64,000 nt of DNA from Trichomonas vaginalis G3 (taxonomy: Eukaryota > Parabasalia > Trichomonadida > Trichomonadidae), in NCBI RefSeq assembly GCF_026262505.1, contig NC_067204.1:25575300-25639299 (forward strand), written 5' to 3'. The notes beneath the pieces are model-generated. The model was not told where the DNA came from. It searched no databases and saw only the letters and a list, made by a program, of their open reading frames with translations. The position numbers and the translations under genes are program-made. Positions 20,483-32,594 of this stretch are shown piece by piece (within the stretch, counting starts at the first letter, position 1; each line of letters starts with the position of its first letter).

Positions 20483-20799
20483 ACATACAAGATAAAAAAA
20501 TAAATAAAAATAAACTAACTTTATTTTTTCTATCTTAATGCGAAATTCATGAGAAAATTCACGAGAAAGCAAAAGCAATCTGAGCCGCTAAGCGGTGAGG
20601 GTGAAAAATTTAGTGAGAAAAACAGTTGAAACTCACCTCTTCACTAAAATATATTTTTGGTCTGATTTACATCCAACGAAAAAGTTTAGAAGATTTTCTT
20701 ATTCTTTCTGGCATGTTTTTATCTTTCCAGTACTCCCGCTCTTAATAGGTGTCCCAGATGAGTTGGATTTTAGATTCTCTCAAGTTTCTTAGATGATAT

Positions 20800-22650
20800 A
20801 ACATCTCAACGCCTCCTTCATATCTTACTTTATAAGTGTCATCGTGTTTGTGTTATAGCCAAGTATTTCAATAACCACTCCTCGCTTTGCTTCGTCAATG
20901 GTTTTCAGCAAGTTTGCCATTACTACTTTCGTACTAATTTATGACGAGGTAAAAGCTATGGAGTCGTCAGCAGCTTTTATAAGATATCCATTTACCTTGC
21001 GTAGAGTTCTACGATATATATAATTTTCCGATCTTAACCTTAAACGTTCTTTGTCAACGGTTGTGTCAAAACCTACACGAACTTTTGCTACCAGGAAGTG
21101 AGGTAAGATTGTGTTGAATTCCTGATATTTTTGTCGTTTGGCTTTCGTTTCTTTTGTATATCTGTTCTTCTTGTTGTTGCTGTCATGATTTGTGTATGTC
21201 TGTTGTAGTAATTTGTTGAGGAATTATTATGATCTTCGAGAAAATGTTTCATTGTTTCTTCGCGTAAGTCTCGCTCTTGGTTTAAACTTCTGAGCGTCCT
21301 TACTGAAGGCGGTTTATGATGCGAGTATGTTATGCGGTTATGGTCTCCAGTAGTGATGTGATATGTAGCTTAATGAGAAATCTGTGATTTCATTGCTTGC
21401 CAGGGTTATGCTGAATCCTGGTCTGATGTTAAAAGTACTTGGGCTATGTTCTGCCTACAAACTTTGTAAACTTCTAACACTTCGACGGAGTTCCTGTTTA
21501 TTCCTCATTGGGATATTGCATATGCCTTACAGTGTTAACCATTAATGAAGATGAGGAGATGGTTTTATGTCCTCCTTTTCTGCTTTGGAAAGAGAGTGTC
21601 AAATTGGTATGCCGTCTAGGAGTGTTGGAGTAAATGCGTAAAAAGTAGTCGTAAGGGTTTATTATTGTTGTTTGAGTACAACATTTTTTGTCAAAGAACC
21701 TTTCATTTCAGCTCTTGTTAGTAATGCCCAACTTTTGCTGCTTCATGGAATTTCTTCCAAGACCTCCATGGATGTGTGTCGGAATACTGTCTTTCAAGCT
21801 CATTTTATGTAAAGTTAAAATTATTGCTAGTGCTCAAGCGAGTTCCATTGACCACCGGTGCCATGCGAATATAGTCACAATGTGGGCCATGTAATCTTTA
21901 CACCGAATCCTGTTGGATTTGTTGTGAAAGTGTCTGTGAATGATTCCTGCGGTCCACTAGAAACATACTGCGCTGAATCTAACTGGGTCACTTGAAATAT
22001 CAGTACTATGCCATTCCCGGTCTATCCGAACCTGCGCAAGATTTGTATAACCCTTTTGTTATGATGTAATGAATACCTGTTGTTTGTAGCTCCTGTATGA
22101 GTGTGCGGTGGAAGTTGCTTCTTTAATTTTCTATCGAACCACCTGTTGCTTGAAAGTTCGCACTAATAAGAGGAATTTATTCACATATCATGTTCCCACG
22201 TATCCAAACCTAAAACACTTGCGGATTTGTTGAGTTCATTGAACGTATAAATAGAGCCTAATAGGATATATGGTTTCAAGAATCTGGGCTTCATTGTTAG
22301 AATAGTCATGTTTAACGTTTATAGTTTTATGCTTCTACACATATTTATATTTGTTTGTGTATTAAACCATTAGGAAAGTAGGAGGATAAATTCTTTGTTC
22401 TTGTACAGTTGCAACCTCTCGTTCCATGTTTTTGTTACTATTTCGATGCATGCCCTAATTTTTTAATCTTGATTGTTTGAAATATCTTCATCCTGCACGT
22501 GCTCTTTAATCAGGCTTTTCCATTAAGCAGCCACATTTACTTCCGACCTTCTTGCATAATTTCATCTACTATAGATTTTGTCGGCTTTCTTAGTTCGTAC
22601 ATATGCTGGTAAGTTCATGTGCATTCAAAGTTTCTGGCATGACCTTCAAT
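20800..22650 (-). pseudogene. Retroviral-type integrase remnant (B)
   Basis: Discontinuous but clear pieces in minus-strand frames: LTSDQDSA, then a THH/TTGDHNRI block and TLRSLNQERDL, with a basic C-terminal region before about 20900. Their order matches the integrase core and C-terminal domain of Polintons, and the intact-looking homologue in element D (60786-61742). It is heavily broken, with many breaks. It lies between the KilA-N cluster and the fibre gene of B. Confidence 0.65.
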
Positions 22651-22708
22651 TTCCATGCAACGTGTCTATCTAAATTGTTTAGTGTATCTTTACGTTGCTA
22701 CGTTGGAT

Positions 22709-22930
22709 AGTTAGTATCCTAAGTCGTGTTACATGTCGGCACTGCGCGCCTCCTACACCACTTAGCGTTTTGAACACCATTTACGAAACCGTGGTAACGG
22801 ATATATTTACAACACAACACAAACACCGAACTTAACCTTAAATATTTTACAAAACTAATCTGCCACACATAAACGACTTCACTAACAACTCCGACTAACG
22901 ACTTCAACCCTACCGTCCTCACTAAATAAA
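22709..22930 (+). repeat. Polinton C-type terminal repeat, copy 1
   Basis: Begins AGTTAGTATCC and follows the layout of the other Polinton ends (CACTGCGCGCC box, CCTTAAATATTT block, TTCACTAACGA-like words). It differs from the A and B tips, so it marks a third family variant. It has direct and inverted relatives at 28215 and 29490. Confidence 0.75.
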
Positions 22931-22980
22931 AAATAACCTTATTTTATTTTTTTAAATTGTTTTTATTTCATTGTTAAAGA

Positions 22981-23400
22981 CATGTCGACGACATTTATAT
23001 GACTCTTCCCAGAACGTTTCGTGAACTATCAAACTTCCAGTAAAACTGAGAAACATGCATTTAACAAAGACGACCATTGACGATGAAAAACACCTGAATA
23101 TATTTACAATCCCTTATGACGCAAAGTTCATTGCATACAATTCCTTATGTGGTCGCAGAGGAACGACAAAAACTATATTTCAAACAAAGAACAAAATTAT
23201 TTCAGGACGATGAAGAAAAATGCCTTATCTACATAAATGCCTACTTAAATAAAAGCTACATATTGTACAAAAGAAGGTGGACTGCGATTTGAGCTCTACA
23301 TATACGACGACAGATGGAAACAGGACGCTGCTGTATACCATACGAGAATATGTACCATTGTTTCATCAAGCATTAAACGAATACATAGTTCAGTAAGGGT
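22981..23400 (+). pseudogene. C-type end-proximal gene, copy 1
   Basis: A related frame starts at 28505. Coding-like pieces include GGLRFELYIYDD and LNEYIVQ near the end. It reads inward from the terminal repeat, unlike the outward small genes of A and B. No family recognised. Broken, with several breaks. Confidence 0.4.
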
Positions 23401-23566
23401 CTCATTCCTGTTGAGTAGATATGTTATATTTTTTGTTCTGTCATTTATATAAAAATAAACTTAAAATAAAGATATCCCTCACCACGATGAAAAACATAGC
23501 ACAAAATATATTTAGGTGAAGTGGTGAGATCTCACCTCTTTTTTCACCTTTTTTCACCTGTTGAAT

Positions 23567-24091
23567 TCATTGCTTTATAACTCTCTTCCTTGGTTTTCTT
23601 TTAGTTGCTTTCTTCACGTCTGTCTCCACTTGACTGTCTTTCTTCTTCGTCCGTAATGATACCATTACTTCACCAGTCAATGGGTCAAATGGTCTTTCGT
23701 AAGGGTTTCCATACATTCCATAGGGACCATACGGAAGAACTCTGGTGGAGAAGAAACTTTTCATTCGCATCGATCTATTTAAATGCATTGTTTCACCTTT
23801 CATCTGGTCATTAAAGTTTTTGCGTGTTTTGCAAACTCATGTCCTTTCCTAAAGCATTTTCTGACTCAGTCGCAACCAAATTGGATGCTTTATTTATGAG
23901 CCCTATTTTTATTTTAATCTTAACTTCTTTGCAACCCAGCCTCCAATCTTTCCCTTATTTGCATCTAATGTCTTCGAAACCCTTCCTCCACTCATTTTAT
24001 TTACTGCGTCATAAGCTCCAAGTGCTTTTGCTCCAAATGCTAATGTTTTGTTCCCATTGCGCCTAAAGCTGCCCAAGCTACCATTTTACCC
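23567..24091 (-). pseudogene. Copy of the 175-residue Gly/Ala-rich gene
   Basis: Matches 7136-7663 and 37525-38052 over nearly its full length. Broken, with about ten breaks. Confidence 0.8.
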
Positions 24092-24310
24092 ATATTAAAA
24101 TCATCTCTCTTCAATTTATCTCATAAAAGTTCTCGTTACTGGAGAAAGTCAATGAAACATAAACATTCTCACGGGCTTCGCCCTCACCTTTGCGGTCTAT
24201 CTAACTTTTTCTTATATCATCTATACGCTTCAAAATGTCTGAACAATTGCTAACATCTTCTACAACAGTTATTTCATCATGAATGATCTTCAAGAACAAG
24301 CTCATTTAAT
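24092..24310 (-). pseudogene. Copy of the 74-residue gene
   Basis: Matches 37300-37524, including the GC-rich two-hairpin region near 24172. Broken. Confidence 0.75.
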
Positions 24311-25181
24311 ATGCTATTAAAATCATCTCAATAATGAGTCCATCCTTTCCGTCTTTGGGTAGCACAACATCTTTCATTGAAGAAGGTTCGACAAGTCTTA
24401 TGTTAAACTTACTGACAAAGTTTGTTATACTATAATGCTTTGGCGGCGAATACATGTAGTTTGAAGACATAATATAGATTCTTCAGCAAATTCACTTATA
24501 CTGGATTTTATAACAATGTTCTCACGAGACCAAATACCACCAATTGACAATCTTGTAAGCAATCCTGCTGAACCTTCAACTGTAAACGTCGATGGTAACA
24601 TTCCACGAAGGTCATCTATTGACATCTTTGAGTCACTGAATTTTAAAGATTTTCTTAAAGCAATCGTCATTATCTAACCATGCAATAGCTTTGAAGTTTT
24701 CATTCGAATATACATCTTGCTTCATTAAATGTAAACCTGACTTCTTTGCAGAGATGACTTTAAAATCTATTGAGTTTGTTTCAAAATTATATGCTATGGT
24801 AACTTCTGAAGGTAATGGATGCTTCCGCAGTCAGTTGTTCTCTCACTACTTTTGAAGCTTTGTGTTAAAAATCTTTCATGTCATCTCCTGTCTAAGTTCA
24901 CATACACAGCAACGAAAACTATCTTGCTTCTTTGTTTCATCATTATACTCAAAACATTAAAGTTCTTCAATAATATTGTTCTTCCTGCTGGAATACTTCG
25001 AACCTGTCTGATTTCAATAGCTTTCTCCCTCCTACATACTCTACCCAGTGTCTTGGATATTCATAAGTATACTGACTTTCTTGAATTTTGGTGGTTTCAT
25101 CATAACGTGTTCATAGTATATCTTTATACTCTTGTCAGTTAGACTCGGTGCTATGTTCTGAATATTTCTGACTTGCATTTT
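24311..25181 (-). pseudogene. Copy of penton-like gene
   Basis: Matches the intact penton-like gene at 38729-39610 in the same orientation. Broken, with several breaks. Confidence 0.75.
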
Positions 25182-25194
25182 TAATGGAGATAAA

Positions 25195-26062
25195 TGAAGC
25201 ATTTAATACATGAGTAGATGAAGACATGAATGAAACTACAGACAAACTTAACTCTTCTCTTATTCTTCCTTTCAAAGGATATGATTCTGTTCAAATGGCG
25301 TTTTTTCTATTGTGGAAAGATGGGTTCAGGTAAGACATTTAACCTCATTCGTCATATACTCATAACAGAGCGTTTAGGAACGACTCTTATATGACCAAAT
25401 CATTATATCAGCAACTTCAGACTCTATGGACTCAACAGCGAAAACATTTATGTCAAAAGTTCAAGCTCTGTCGTTAAGTTCCAGAAGAACTCATTGAATT
25501 TCTTCAACGTTACATTCGACGTAAGAGGAAATATTATGCATCGTTGAATTTATACAGTCAGGAATGCAAAAGACTTCTGAGGAGATGGAAAGAATTATTG
25601 ACAAACACCACTTACGTCAGTACTCAGGAGTTTACGATATGAAACGACTTACAAACTACATTCTATCAAAACTTTCAAAATACCCTTCAAAAATATCCTT
25701 CAAACACTCTGCTCGTTTGTGACGACTTCGCCGGAAAGGTTTAGTGTCAAACCAGACTCACCATTAGCTAACATCATTACTAAAGTCAGACATTACCACT
25801 TAACTGTAGCAATACTTATGCAAACATGGAGGTTTTTAGCTTTAAACATAAAACGTCTCATAACTGACTTCGTTATCTTTCAAGGTTTCTCACGTTATGA
25901 TATTGAACTCATATGGAAACAGTCAGGTATAACATTACCTTTTGAAGAAATTTGGGAAGCATATAAGTCTCTCATCTCTCCTCGTTCATACCTTGAGATT
26001 CATATCATGACTAATACCATTAAAGTCAAAAATATTCCATGGGAACGACCAACATTGTTTTA
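25195..26062 (+). pseudogene. Copy of packaging ATPase gene
   Basis: Matches 39627-40513, including the Walker A coding region. Broken, with several breaks. Confidence 0.75.
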
Positions 26063-26460
26063 AAGTTTAACCTTCAATTGACTGATGGTAAACAAATTCC
26101 ATGCATCTCTGTCGCCATTTCTGTTAATATTTTTTGCTGTCATTCATATCATCCACTTCCCCATCCGTTAGCTTTTGAGGATATGCGTTAGAATAGCTGT
26201 TCTTAAATGAAGGCTTTTCACCTTTGAGAGCATAAACTCTATAACTTTCTGCATACTTTATGTTTGAACCTCCTGAGCCATTATTGACATAAATTTTTAT
26301 AGGCTTCCACCCTTTGTTCATGTCCTGCTTCTTCCTTGCTCTTTTGTTCAGTAGTTCTACATCTTTATACACACACCTGTCTCAGTGAATTCAACAATAT
26401 TTTCATTCGTTAGCTTTACATTCAAACCCTTGTCGAGTATATTGTTCATTTCATACATAT
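26060..26460 (-). pseudogene. Copy of the 133-residue gene
   Basis: Matches 35122-35523 in inverse orientation. Broken, with several breaks. Confidence 0.7.
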
Positions 26461-26481
26461 AAAAGGTTTTTTTCTATATGA

Positions 26482-27090
26482 AATGAGAAGCAAATCCATC
26501 TTAGCTGGTGCCGTTAATGTTCCAATTAACCAACATCAAATGTTGACTCACGAACGACAAACAATATTGTCATAAAGAACTATAGTTCGGAGTGTTTGAA
26601 AGAAAAAGAACCAGAATCTTAAGTCGGTGAATTTAAACACAGCTCAAACGCTAACGCACATCAGATGTTAAGTTAGAGTATCCACCACTGGACCAAGTTC
26701 TTTCAAGAAGCCAACGACAACCCTTACACAAATGTTCAAACAAATCCTTCAGATAACGTAGACCATTACCTTCTTCAGTTATACCAAACAATTTTACTCA
26801 AAGACGATAAGAAGCTTTTGACAAATCTTATAAGAAGAACCAAATAATTCTAACAAAAGGAGGACCTTGAAAATGTTATCACGAATAACAGGGAAACAAT
26901 GTGTCATTGACTATCTCGACCCTGAAATCGAATGCTGTGGTCAAACCACTATTCATGAAAATAGGTAACATCGCATCATTGAAACACCAGAACTACAGGA
27001 GTTGAGTTTAAGTATAAAATCTCGAACGAGTATACAAAACTTCATACTATAAGCTTTGTTTGAAATATTTTTAGTAAATTAAAGCAACTT
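26482..27090 (+). pseudogene. Copy of the 227-type gene
   Basis: Matches 40936-41550. Broken, with several breaks. Confidence 0.7.
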
Positions 27091-28045
27091 AATATCTATC
27101 CAAAACTTCTTCAACAGTATCGAACTCATCTTCATAATGCAAACCTAATCTTATTGACTTGGTGCAGTTTTCACTAACACAATATTTTTCTGTTCTCTTG
27201 ACTGACATAACTAACATCATTTGTTTCATCAAACAGCAAAACCAAAGTTTCATGACCTAAAATAACATTCATACTTTATATTTTTAGCTCTGAGTTCTCT
27301 TGTAAGCCGTTGCATTTAATATTTTCTAAAAGTCAACTTCAACAGTCATTCGCACTGGTGCCTTCAGTTCTACAGGCTCTCCTTGAAAGTCAACAAGTCT
27401 GAATTGCATGTCTTTCAAATTATGAGGACTAATGCGCACCCATTTACCTAAATGAGTTGCTATGACAGGAACGTTTGGAATGAACATTGAATTACTTCAT
27501 AACAGAAGGATTTATATTCTACTGAACCTTTACTATTAACTCCTGAAATACCTGTGACATTAGCTATTTTTGACTCAATGTAAAACAAATTACCATAACA
27601 TACGTATGGAACAGATTTCATCTCAATCGTTTTGTCAACACTTTTCAAAGGAAATGTCATATGGTATGCTCCCAAAAGAAGTTATCTATGACTCATTCGT
27701 GTTATCTTAAACTCCTTCACATAACTGAACTTCAAAACTCCTGCAATAAGTTTAACATTCATTAAGTTTTCTTCCGTTATCCTTGTTTATGTAGTATTTA
27801 TGAGGCATTTAACACTCCAGCTAATGTTTCCATCTTATATTCTACATTATTGTGAAATCTTATTTCGTGCTTCTTTCCATCTATTTCAAGCTCCATGAAA
27901 TCTGTTTTCAGTTATAACGAATGAAGCATATATTAACGTCAACAACTCTGAATGCAAGGTTCTTCTGTAGACTAAGTTTGTTTGATCTCTAGCTTTACTG
28001 TTCATATTCGTTTGGCGTCTGTACTTTGCCAATAGAACAACATTT
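27090..28045 (-). pseudogene. Copy of the 269-type capsid-associated gene
   Basis: Matches 33508-34484 in inverse orientation. Broken, with several breaks. Confidence 0.7.
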
Positions 28046-28062
28046 TTTATTCTCATTAAAAT

Positions 28063-28214
28063 ATGACTATTGCTGCATATGCGTATGAAACAAATGAAGC
28101 AAGCAAAGAGCACATGAAAGTAAACGGAAAATCACTTTAACCATTGAAGGCAATGGGATTTAGTCATTGACGATTGGAAAAACTAAAAAAGTCATGTGAT
28201 TCGATACTTTTAAC
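28063..28214 (+). pseudogene. Fibre gene, 5' part, cut by a Polinton tip
   Basis: Begins MTIAAYAYE, homologous to the MSIAAYAYE start of the B fibre gene at 33490. It is interrupted after roughly 50 codons by a C-type terminal repeat at 28215. The junction recurs inverted at 29490. Confidence 0.6.
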
Positions 28215-28490
28215 ACTTAAGTTAGTATCCCTTAAGTCGTGCTACAGCGGCCACTGCGCGCCTCCGTACACACTTAAAAGCGGTTTTTGACACTTTACGG
28301 GAAACCAGTAACGTATATTTACAACACAACCATAACACCAACTTAACCTTAAATATTTACAAAACTATCTGACACATAAACTGACTTCACTAATGATTTC
28401 ACTAACGACTTCACTAAACGACTTTTCACTACGTCCTCCACTAAATAAAAAATAACCTTATTTTTTATTTTTTTTAAATTTTTTTTATTT
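28215..28490 (+). repeat. Polinton C-type terminal repeat, copy 2
   Basis: Starts AGTTAGTATCCC right after the fibre fragment and is in the same orientation as copy 1. It holds the conserved CACTGCGCGCC box and CCTTAAATATTT block. Confidence 0.75.
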
Positions 28491-28504
28491 CATTACAAAA
28501 GGAC

Positions 28505-28735
28505 ATGTCCGACTACATTTACTATGACTCTTTCCAGAACGTTTCCGTGAAACTACTTTCCAAAACTCAAGTAAAACTGAGAAACATGCATTTTAACAAA
28601 GGACAGACCCATTGGACGATGAAAGAAACCCTGAATATATTACAATCCCTTATTGACGCCAAAGTTCATTGCAATACATTCCTTATGGATCGGCAGAGGA
28701 ACGAAAACTATTTCAACAAAGAATAAAAATTTATT
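28505..28735 (+). pseudogene. C-type end-proximal gene, copy 2
   Basis: Open for 73 codons, starting MSDYIYYDSFQNVSVKLLSK, following a T-rich leader. It is related to 22981-23400 and to the inverted copy at 28960-29210. Product unrecognised. Incomplete. Confidence 0.45.
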
Positions 28736-28816
28736 TCTGAGCGATGAAAGAAAATTGCCTTATTCTACATAAAATGCATACATTCCCCTCTCTCTTTTCC
28801 TCCTCTTCCGTTTGTT

Positions 28817-28817
<1 letters not shown>

Positions 28818-28907
<90 letters not shown>
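28818..28907. repeat. 90-base T homopolymer at palindrome axis
   Basis: An almost pure T run where the two inverted arms meet. Such a run is hard to sequence and is a common false-join point. Confidence 0.9.
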
Positions 28908-28959
28908 CTTGAAGAGAGATGTATTGCATTTATTTAGATAACGGGCAATTTTTCATCGC

Positions 28960-29210
28960 TCCAGGAAATAATTTTTTATTCTTTATGTTGAAATAGTTTT
29001 CGTTCTCTGCGAACCATAAGGAATGTTTTTTTTTTTTCTATGCAATGAAACTTTGCGTCATAAGGGATTGTATATATTCAGGGTTCTTTCATCGTCATGG
29101 GTCTGTCTTTTGTTAAAAATGCATGTTCGTCAGTTATTACTTTGAGTTTTGAATCAGTTCAACGGGAAACCGTTCTGGGAAAGAGTCATAGTAAATGTAG
29201 TCGGACATGT
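28960..29210 (-). pseudogene. C-type end-proximal gene, inverted copy
   Basis: Reverse-complement relative of 28505-28735, on the other side of the T run. Broken, with several breaks. Confidence 0.45.
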
Positions 29211-29239
29211 CTTTGTACATGAAATAAAAAATTTAAAAA

Positions 29240-29490
29240 AAATAAAATAAGGTTATTTTTTATTTAGTGAGGACGGTAGTGAAGTCTTGTTAGCTGAAAG
29301 TTCGTTAGTGAAATCATTTAGTGAAGTCGTTTATGTGTCAGATAGTTTTGTAAAATTATTTTAAGGTTAATGGTGTTATGGTTGTGTTGTAAATATACGT
29401 TACTGGTTTCGTAAAGTGTCAAAACCGCTTAAAGTGGTGTACGGAGGCGGCGCAGTGCCGCTGTTACACGAACTTAGGTACTAACTTAAG
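29240..29490 (-). repeat. Polinton C-type terminal repeat, inverted copy
   Basis: Inverse of 28215-28490, ending GGTACTAACT, followed by the mirror image of the same fibre-gene flank. Confidence 0.75.
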
Positions 29491-29642
29491 TGTTAAAAGT
29501 ATGAAACTCAAATGAACTTTTTTAGTTTTTCATCGTCAATGGACTAAATCATTGCCTTCAATGGTTAAAGTTGAGTTTTCGTTTACTAGTTCATGTGCTC
29601 TTCTTGCTTCATTTGTTTCATACGCATATGCAGCATATCATA
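29491..29642 (-). pseudogene. Fibre gene, 5' part, inverted copy
   Basis: Mirror of 28063-28214: same flank, same junction with the terminal repeat. Confidence 0.55.
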
Positions 29643-29644
29643 TT

Positions 29645-30650
29645 TTAATGAGAATAAAATGTTGTTCTATTTGCAAAGTACAGACCCAAACGAATAGGGA
29701 CAGTAAAAGCTACAAACAAACTTAGGTCTACAGAATGAGCCACTTGCTTCAGAATGGTTGACTTTAATACTATTGCTTCATTCGTTATAACTGACGAAAC
29801 AGATTTCATGGAGCTTGAAATAGATGGAAAGAAGCACGAAATAAGATTTCACAATAATGTAGAATATAAGATGGAAACATTAGCTGGAGTGTTAAATGCC
29901 TCATAAATACTACAATAAACAAGGAAACGAAGAAAACTTAATGAATGTTAAACTTATTGCAGGAGTTTTGAAGTTCAGTTATCGAAGGAGTTTAAGATAC
30001 ACAGAATGAGTCATAGAGTACAACTTCTTTTGGGAGCATACCATATGACATTTCCTTTGAAAAGTGTTGACAAAACGATTGAGATGAAATCTGTTCCATA
30101 CGTATGTTATGGAATTGTTTGTACATTGAGTCAAAAATAGCTAATGTCACAGGTATTTCAGGAGTTAATAGTAAAGGTCAGTAGAATATTAAATCCTTCT
30201 GTTATGAGTAATTCAATGTTCATTCCAAACGTTCCTGTCATAGCAACTCATTTAGGTAAATGGGTTCGCATTAGTCCTCATAATTTGAAAGACATGCAAT
30301 TCAGACTTGTTGACTTTCAAGGAGAGCCTGTAGAACTGAAGGCACCAGTGCGAATGACTGTTGAAGTTGACTTTTTAGAAAATATTAAATGCAACAGCTT
30401 ACAAGAGAACTCAGAGCTAAAAATATAAAGTATGAATGTTATGTATTAGGTCATGAACTTTGGTTGTTGCTGTTTGATGAAACAAATGAGTTAGTTATGT
30501 CAGTCAAGAGAACAGAAAGTAACGAGAAAATATTGTGTTAGTGAAAACTGCACCAAGTCAATAAGATTAGGTTTGCATTATGAAGATGAGTTCGATACTG
30601 TTGAAGAAGTTTTGGATAGTATTACAAATTGCTTTAATTTACTAAAACAT
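29645..30650 (+). pseudogene. 269-type capsid-associated gene, right-arm copy
   Basis: Matches 33508-34484. Broken, with several breaks; includes a well-conserved stretch around FRLVDFQGEPVELKAPVR. Confidence 0.75.
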
Positions 30651-31225
30651 ATTTCAAAACAAAGTTTATATTCTGTTGAAAGTTTTGTATATCTTCGAAT
30701 ATTTATACTTAAACTCAACTCCTGTAGTCCTGGTGTTTCAATGATGCGGATGTTACCTATTTTCATGAATAGTGGCGTTTGACCACAGCATTCGATTTCA
30801 GGGTCGAGATAGTCAATGACACATTGTTTCCCTGTTATTCGTGAGATAACATTTTCAAGGTCCTCTTTGTTAGAATTATTTGGTTCTTACTTATAAGATT
30901 TTCAAAAGCTTTTATCGTCTTTGAGTTAATTAGTTTGGATAACTGAAAAGGTAATGGTCTACGTTATCTGAAGGATTTGTTTGAACATTTGTAAGGGTTG
31001 TCGTTGGCTTCTCTTGAAAGAATTGGTCCAGTGGTGGATACTCTAATCTAACATCTGATGTAGCGTTAGCGTTTGAAGCTGTGTTTAAATTCACGATTTC
31101 AGTCTGGTTCTTTCTTTCAAACACTCGAACTATAGTTCTTTATGACAATATTGTTTGTCGTTCGTGAGTCAACATTTGATGTTGGTTCAATTGGAACATT
31201 AACGGCACCAGCTAAGATGGATTTG
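30650..31225 (-). pseudogene. 227-type gene, right-arm copy
   Basis: Matches 34481-35096. Broken, with several breaks. Confidence 0.7.
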
Positions 31226-31257
31226 CTTCTCATTTCATATAGAATAAAAACCTTTTA

Positions 31258-31650
31258 TATGTATGAAATGAACAATAACTCGACAAGGGTTTGAATGTAA
31301 AGCTAACGAATGAAAATATTGTTGAATTCACTGAGACAGGTGCTGTGTATAAAGATGTAGAACTACTGAAAAAGAGCAAGGGAAGAAGCAGGAACATGAA
31401 CAAAGGGTGGAAGCCTATAAAAATTTATGTCAATGATGGCTCAGGAGGTTCAAACATAAGTATGCAGAAAGTTATAGAGTTTATGCTCTCAAGGAAAAGC
31501 CTTCATTTAAGAACAGCTATTCTAACCATATCCTCAAAAGCTAACGGATGGGAAGTGGATGATATGAATGACAGCAAAAATATTAACAGAAATGGCGACA
31601 GAGATGCATGGAATTTGTTTACCATCAGTCAATTGAAGGTTAAACTTTAA
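31258..31650 (+). pseudogene. 133-residue gene, right-arm copy
   Basis: Matches 35122-35523. Broken, with a few breaks. Confidence 0.7.
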
Positions 31651-32523
31651 AACAATGTTGGTCGTTCCCATGGAATATTTTTGACTTTAATGGTATTAGT
31701 CATGATATGAATCTCAAGGTATGAACGAGGAGAGATGAGAGACTTATATGCTTCCCAAATTTCTTCAAAAGGTAATGTTATACCTGACTGTTTCCAAATG
31801 AGTTCAATATCATAACGTGAGAAACCTTGAAAGATAACGAAGTCAGTTATGAGACGTTTTATGTTTAAAGCTAAAAACCCATGTTTGCATAAGTATTGCT
31901 ACAGTTAAATGGTAATGTCTGACTTTAGTAATGATTTAGCTAATGGTGAGTCTGGTTTTGACACTAAACCTTCCGCGAAGTCGTCCAAACGAGCAGAGTG
32001 TTTGAAGGTATTTTTTGAAGGGGTATTTTGAAAGTTTTGATAGAATGTAGTTTGTCAGTCGTTTCATATCGTAAACTCCTGAGTACTGACGTAAGTGGTG
32101 TTTGTCAATAATTCTTTCCATCTCCTCAGAAGTCTTTTGCATTCCTGACTGTATAAATTCAACGATGGCATAATATTTCCTCTTACGTCGAATGTAACGT
32201 TGAAGAAATTCAATGAGTTCACTGTCTGGAACTTTAACGACAGAGGCTTGAACTTTTGACATAAATGTTTTCGCTGTTGAGTCCATAGAGTCTGAAGTTG
32301 CTGATATAATGATTTGGTCATAATAGAGTCTTTTCCTAAACGCTCTGTTATGAGTATATGACGAATGAGGTTAAATGTCTTACCTGAACCCATCTTTCCA
32401 CAATAGAAATAAACGCCATTTGAACAGAACTCATAGTCCTTACTGAAAGGAAAATAGAGAAGAGTTAAGTTTGTCTGTAGTTTCATTCATGTCTTCATCT
32501 ACGTCATGTATTAAATGCTTCAT
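31648..32523 (-). pseudogene. Packaging ATPase, right-arm copy
   Basis: Matches 35520-36404 and includes the GKMGSGKT Walker A motif. Broken, with several breaks. The first bases of the penton-like gene follow, up to the N gap. Confidence 0.75.
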
Positions 32524-32569
32524 TTTATCTCCATTAAAAATGCCAAGTCAGAAATATTCAGAACATTAA

Positions 32570-32594
32570 NNNNNNNNNNNNNNNNNNNNNNNNN
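32570..32594. other. Assembly gap (25 N)
   Basis: Run of N. Sequence to the left belongs to the palindromic block; sequence to the right belongs to the fibre gene region of B. Confidence 1.

Larger units (their letters stand above)
22709..32569. mobile_element. Palindromic block of broken Polinton copies
   Basis: Two inverted arms, about 22709-28817 and 28908-32569, meet at a 90-base T run. Both arms carry the same gene series (269-type protein, 227-type, 133-type, ATPase, penton start), and the left arm also has the two small genes and a terminal repeat. The series matches 33490-38052 of B at high base identity but is riddled with small breaks. It may be nested Polintons, an inverted-dimer rearrangement, or misjoined low-quality reads. 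Confidence 0.7.

Noticed and set aside
28744-28941. Open frame with a long Phe run
   Set aside because: It is only the 90-base T homopolymer read as protein.
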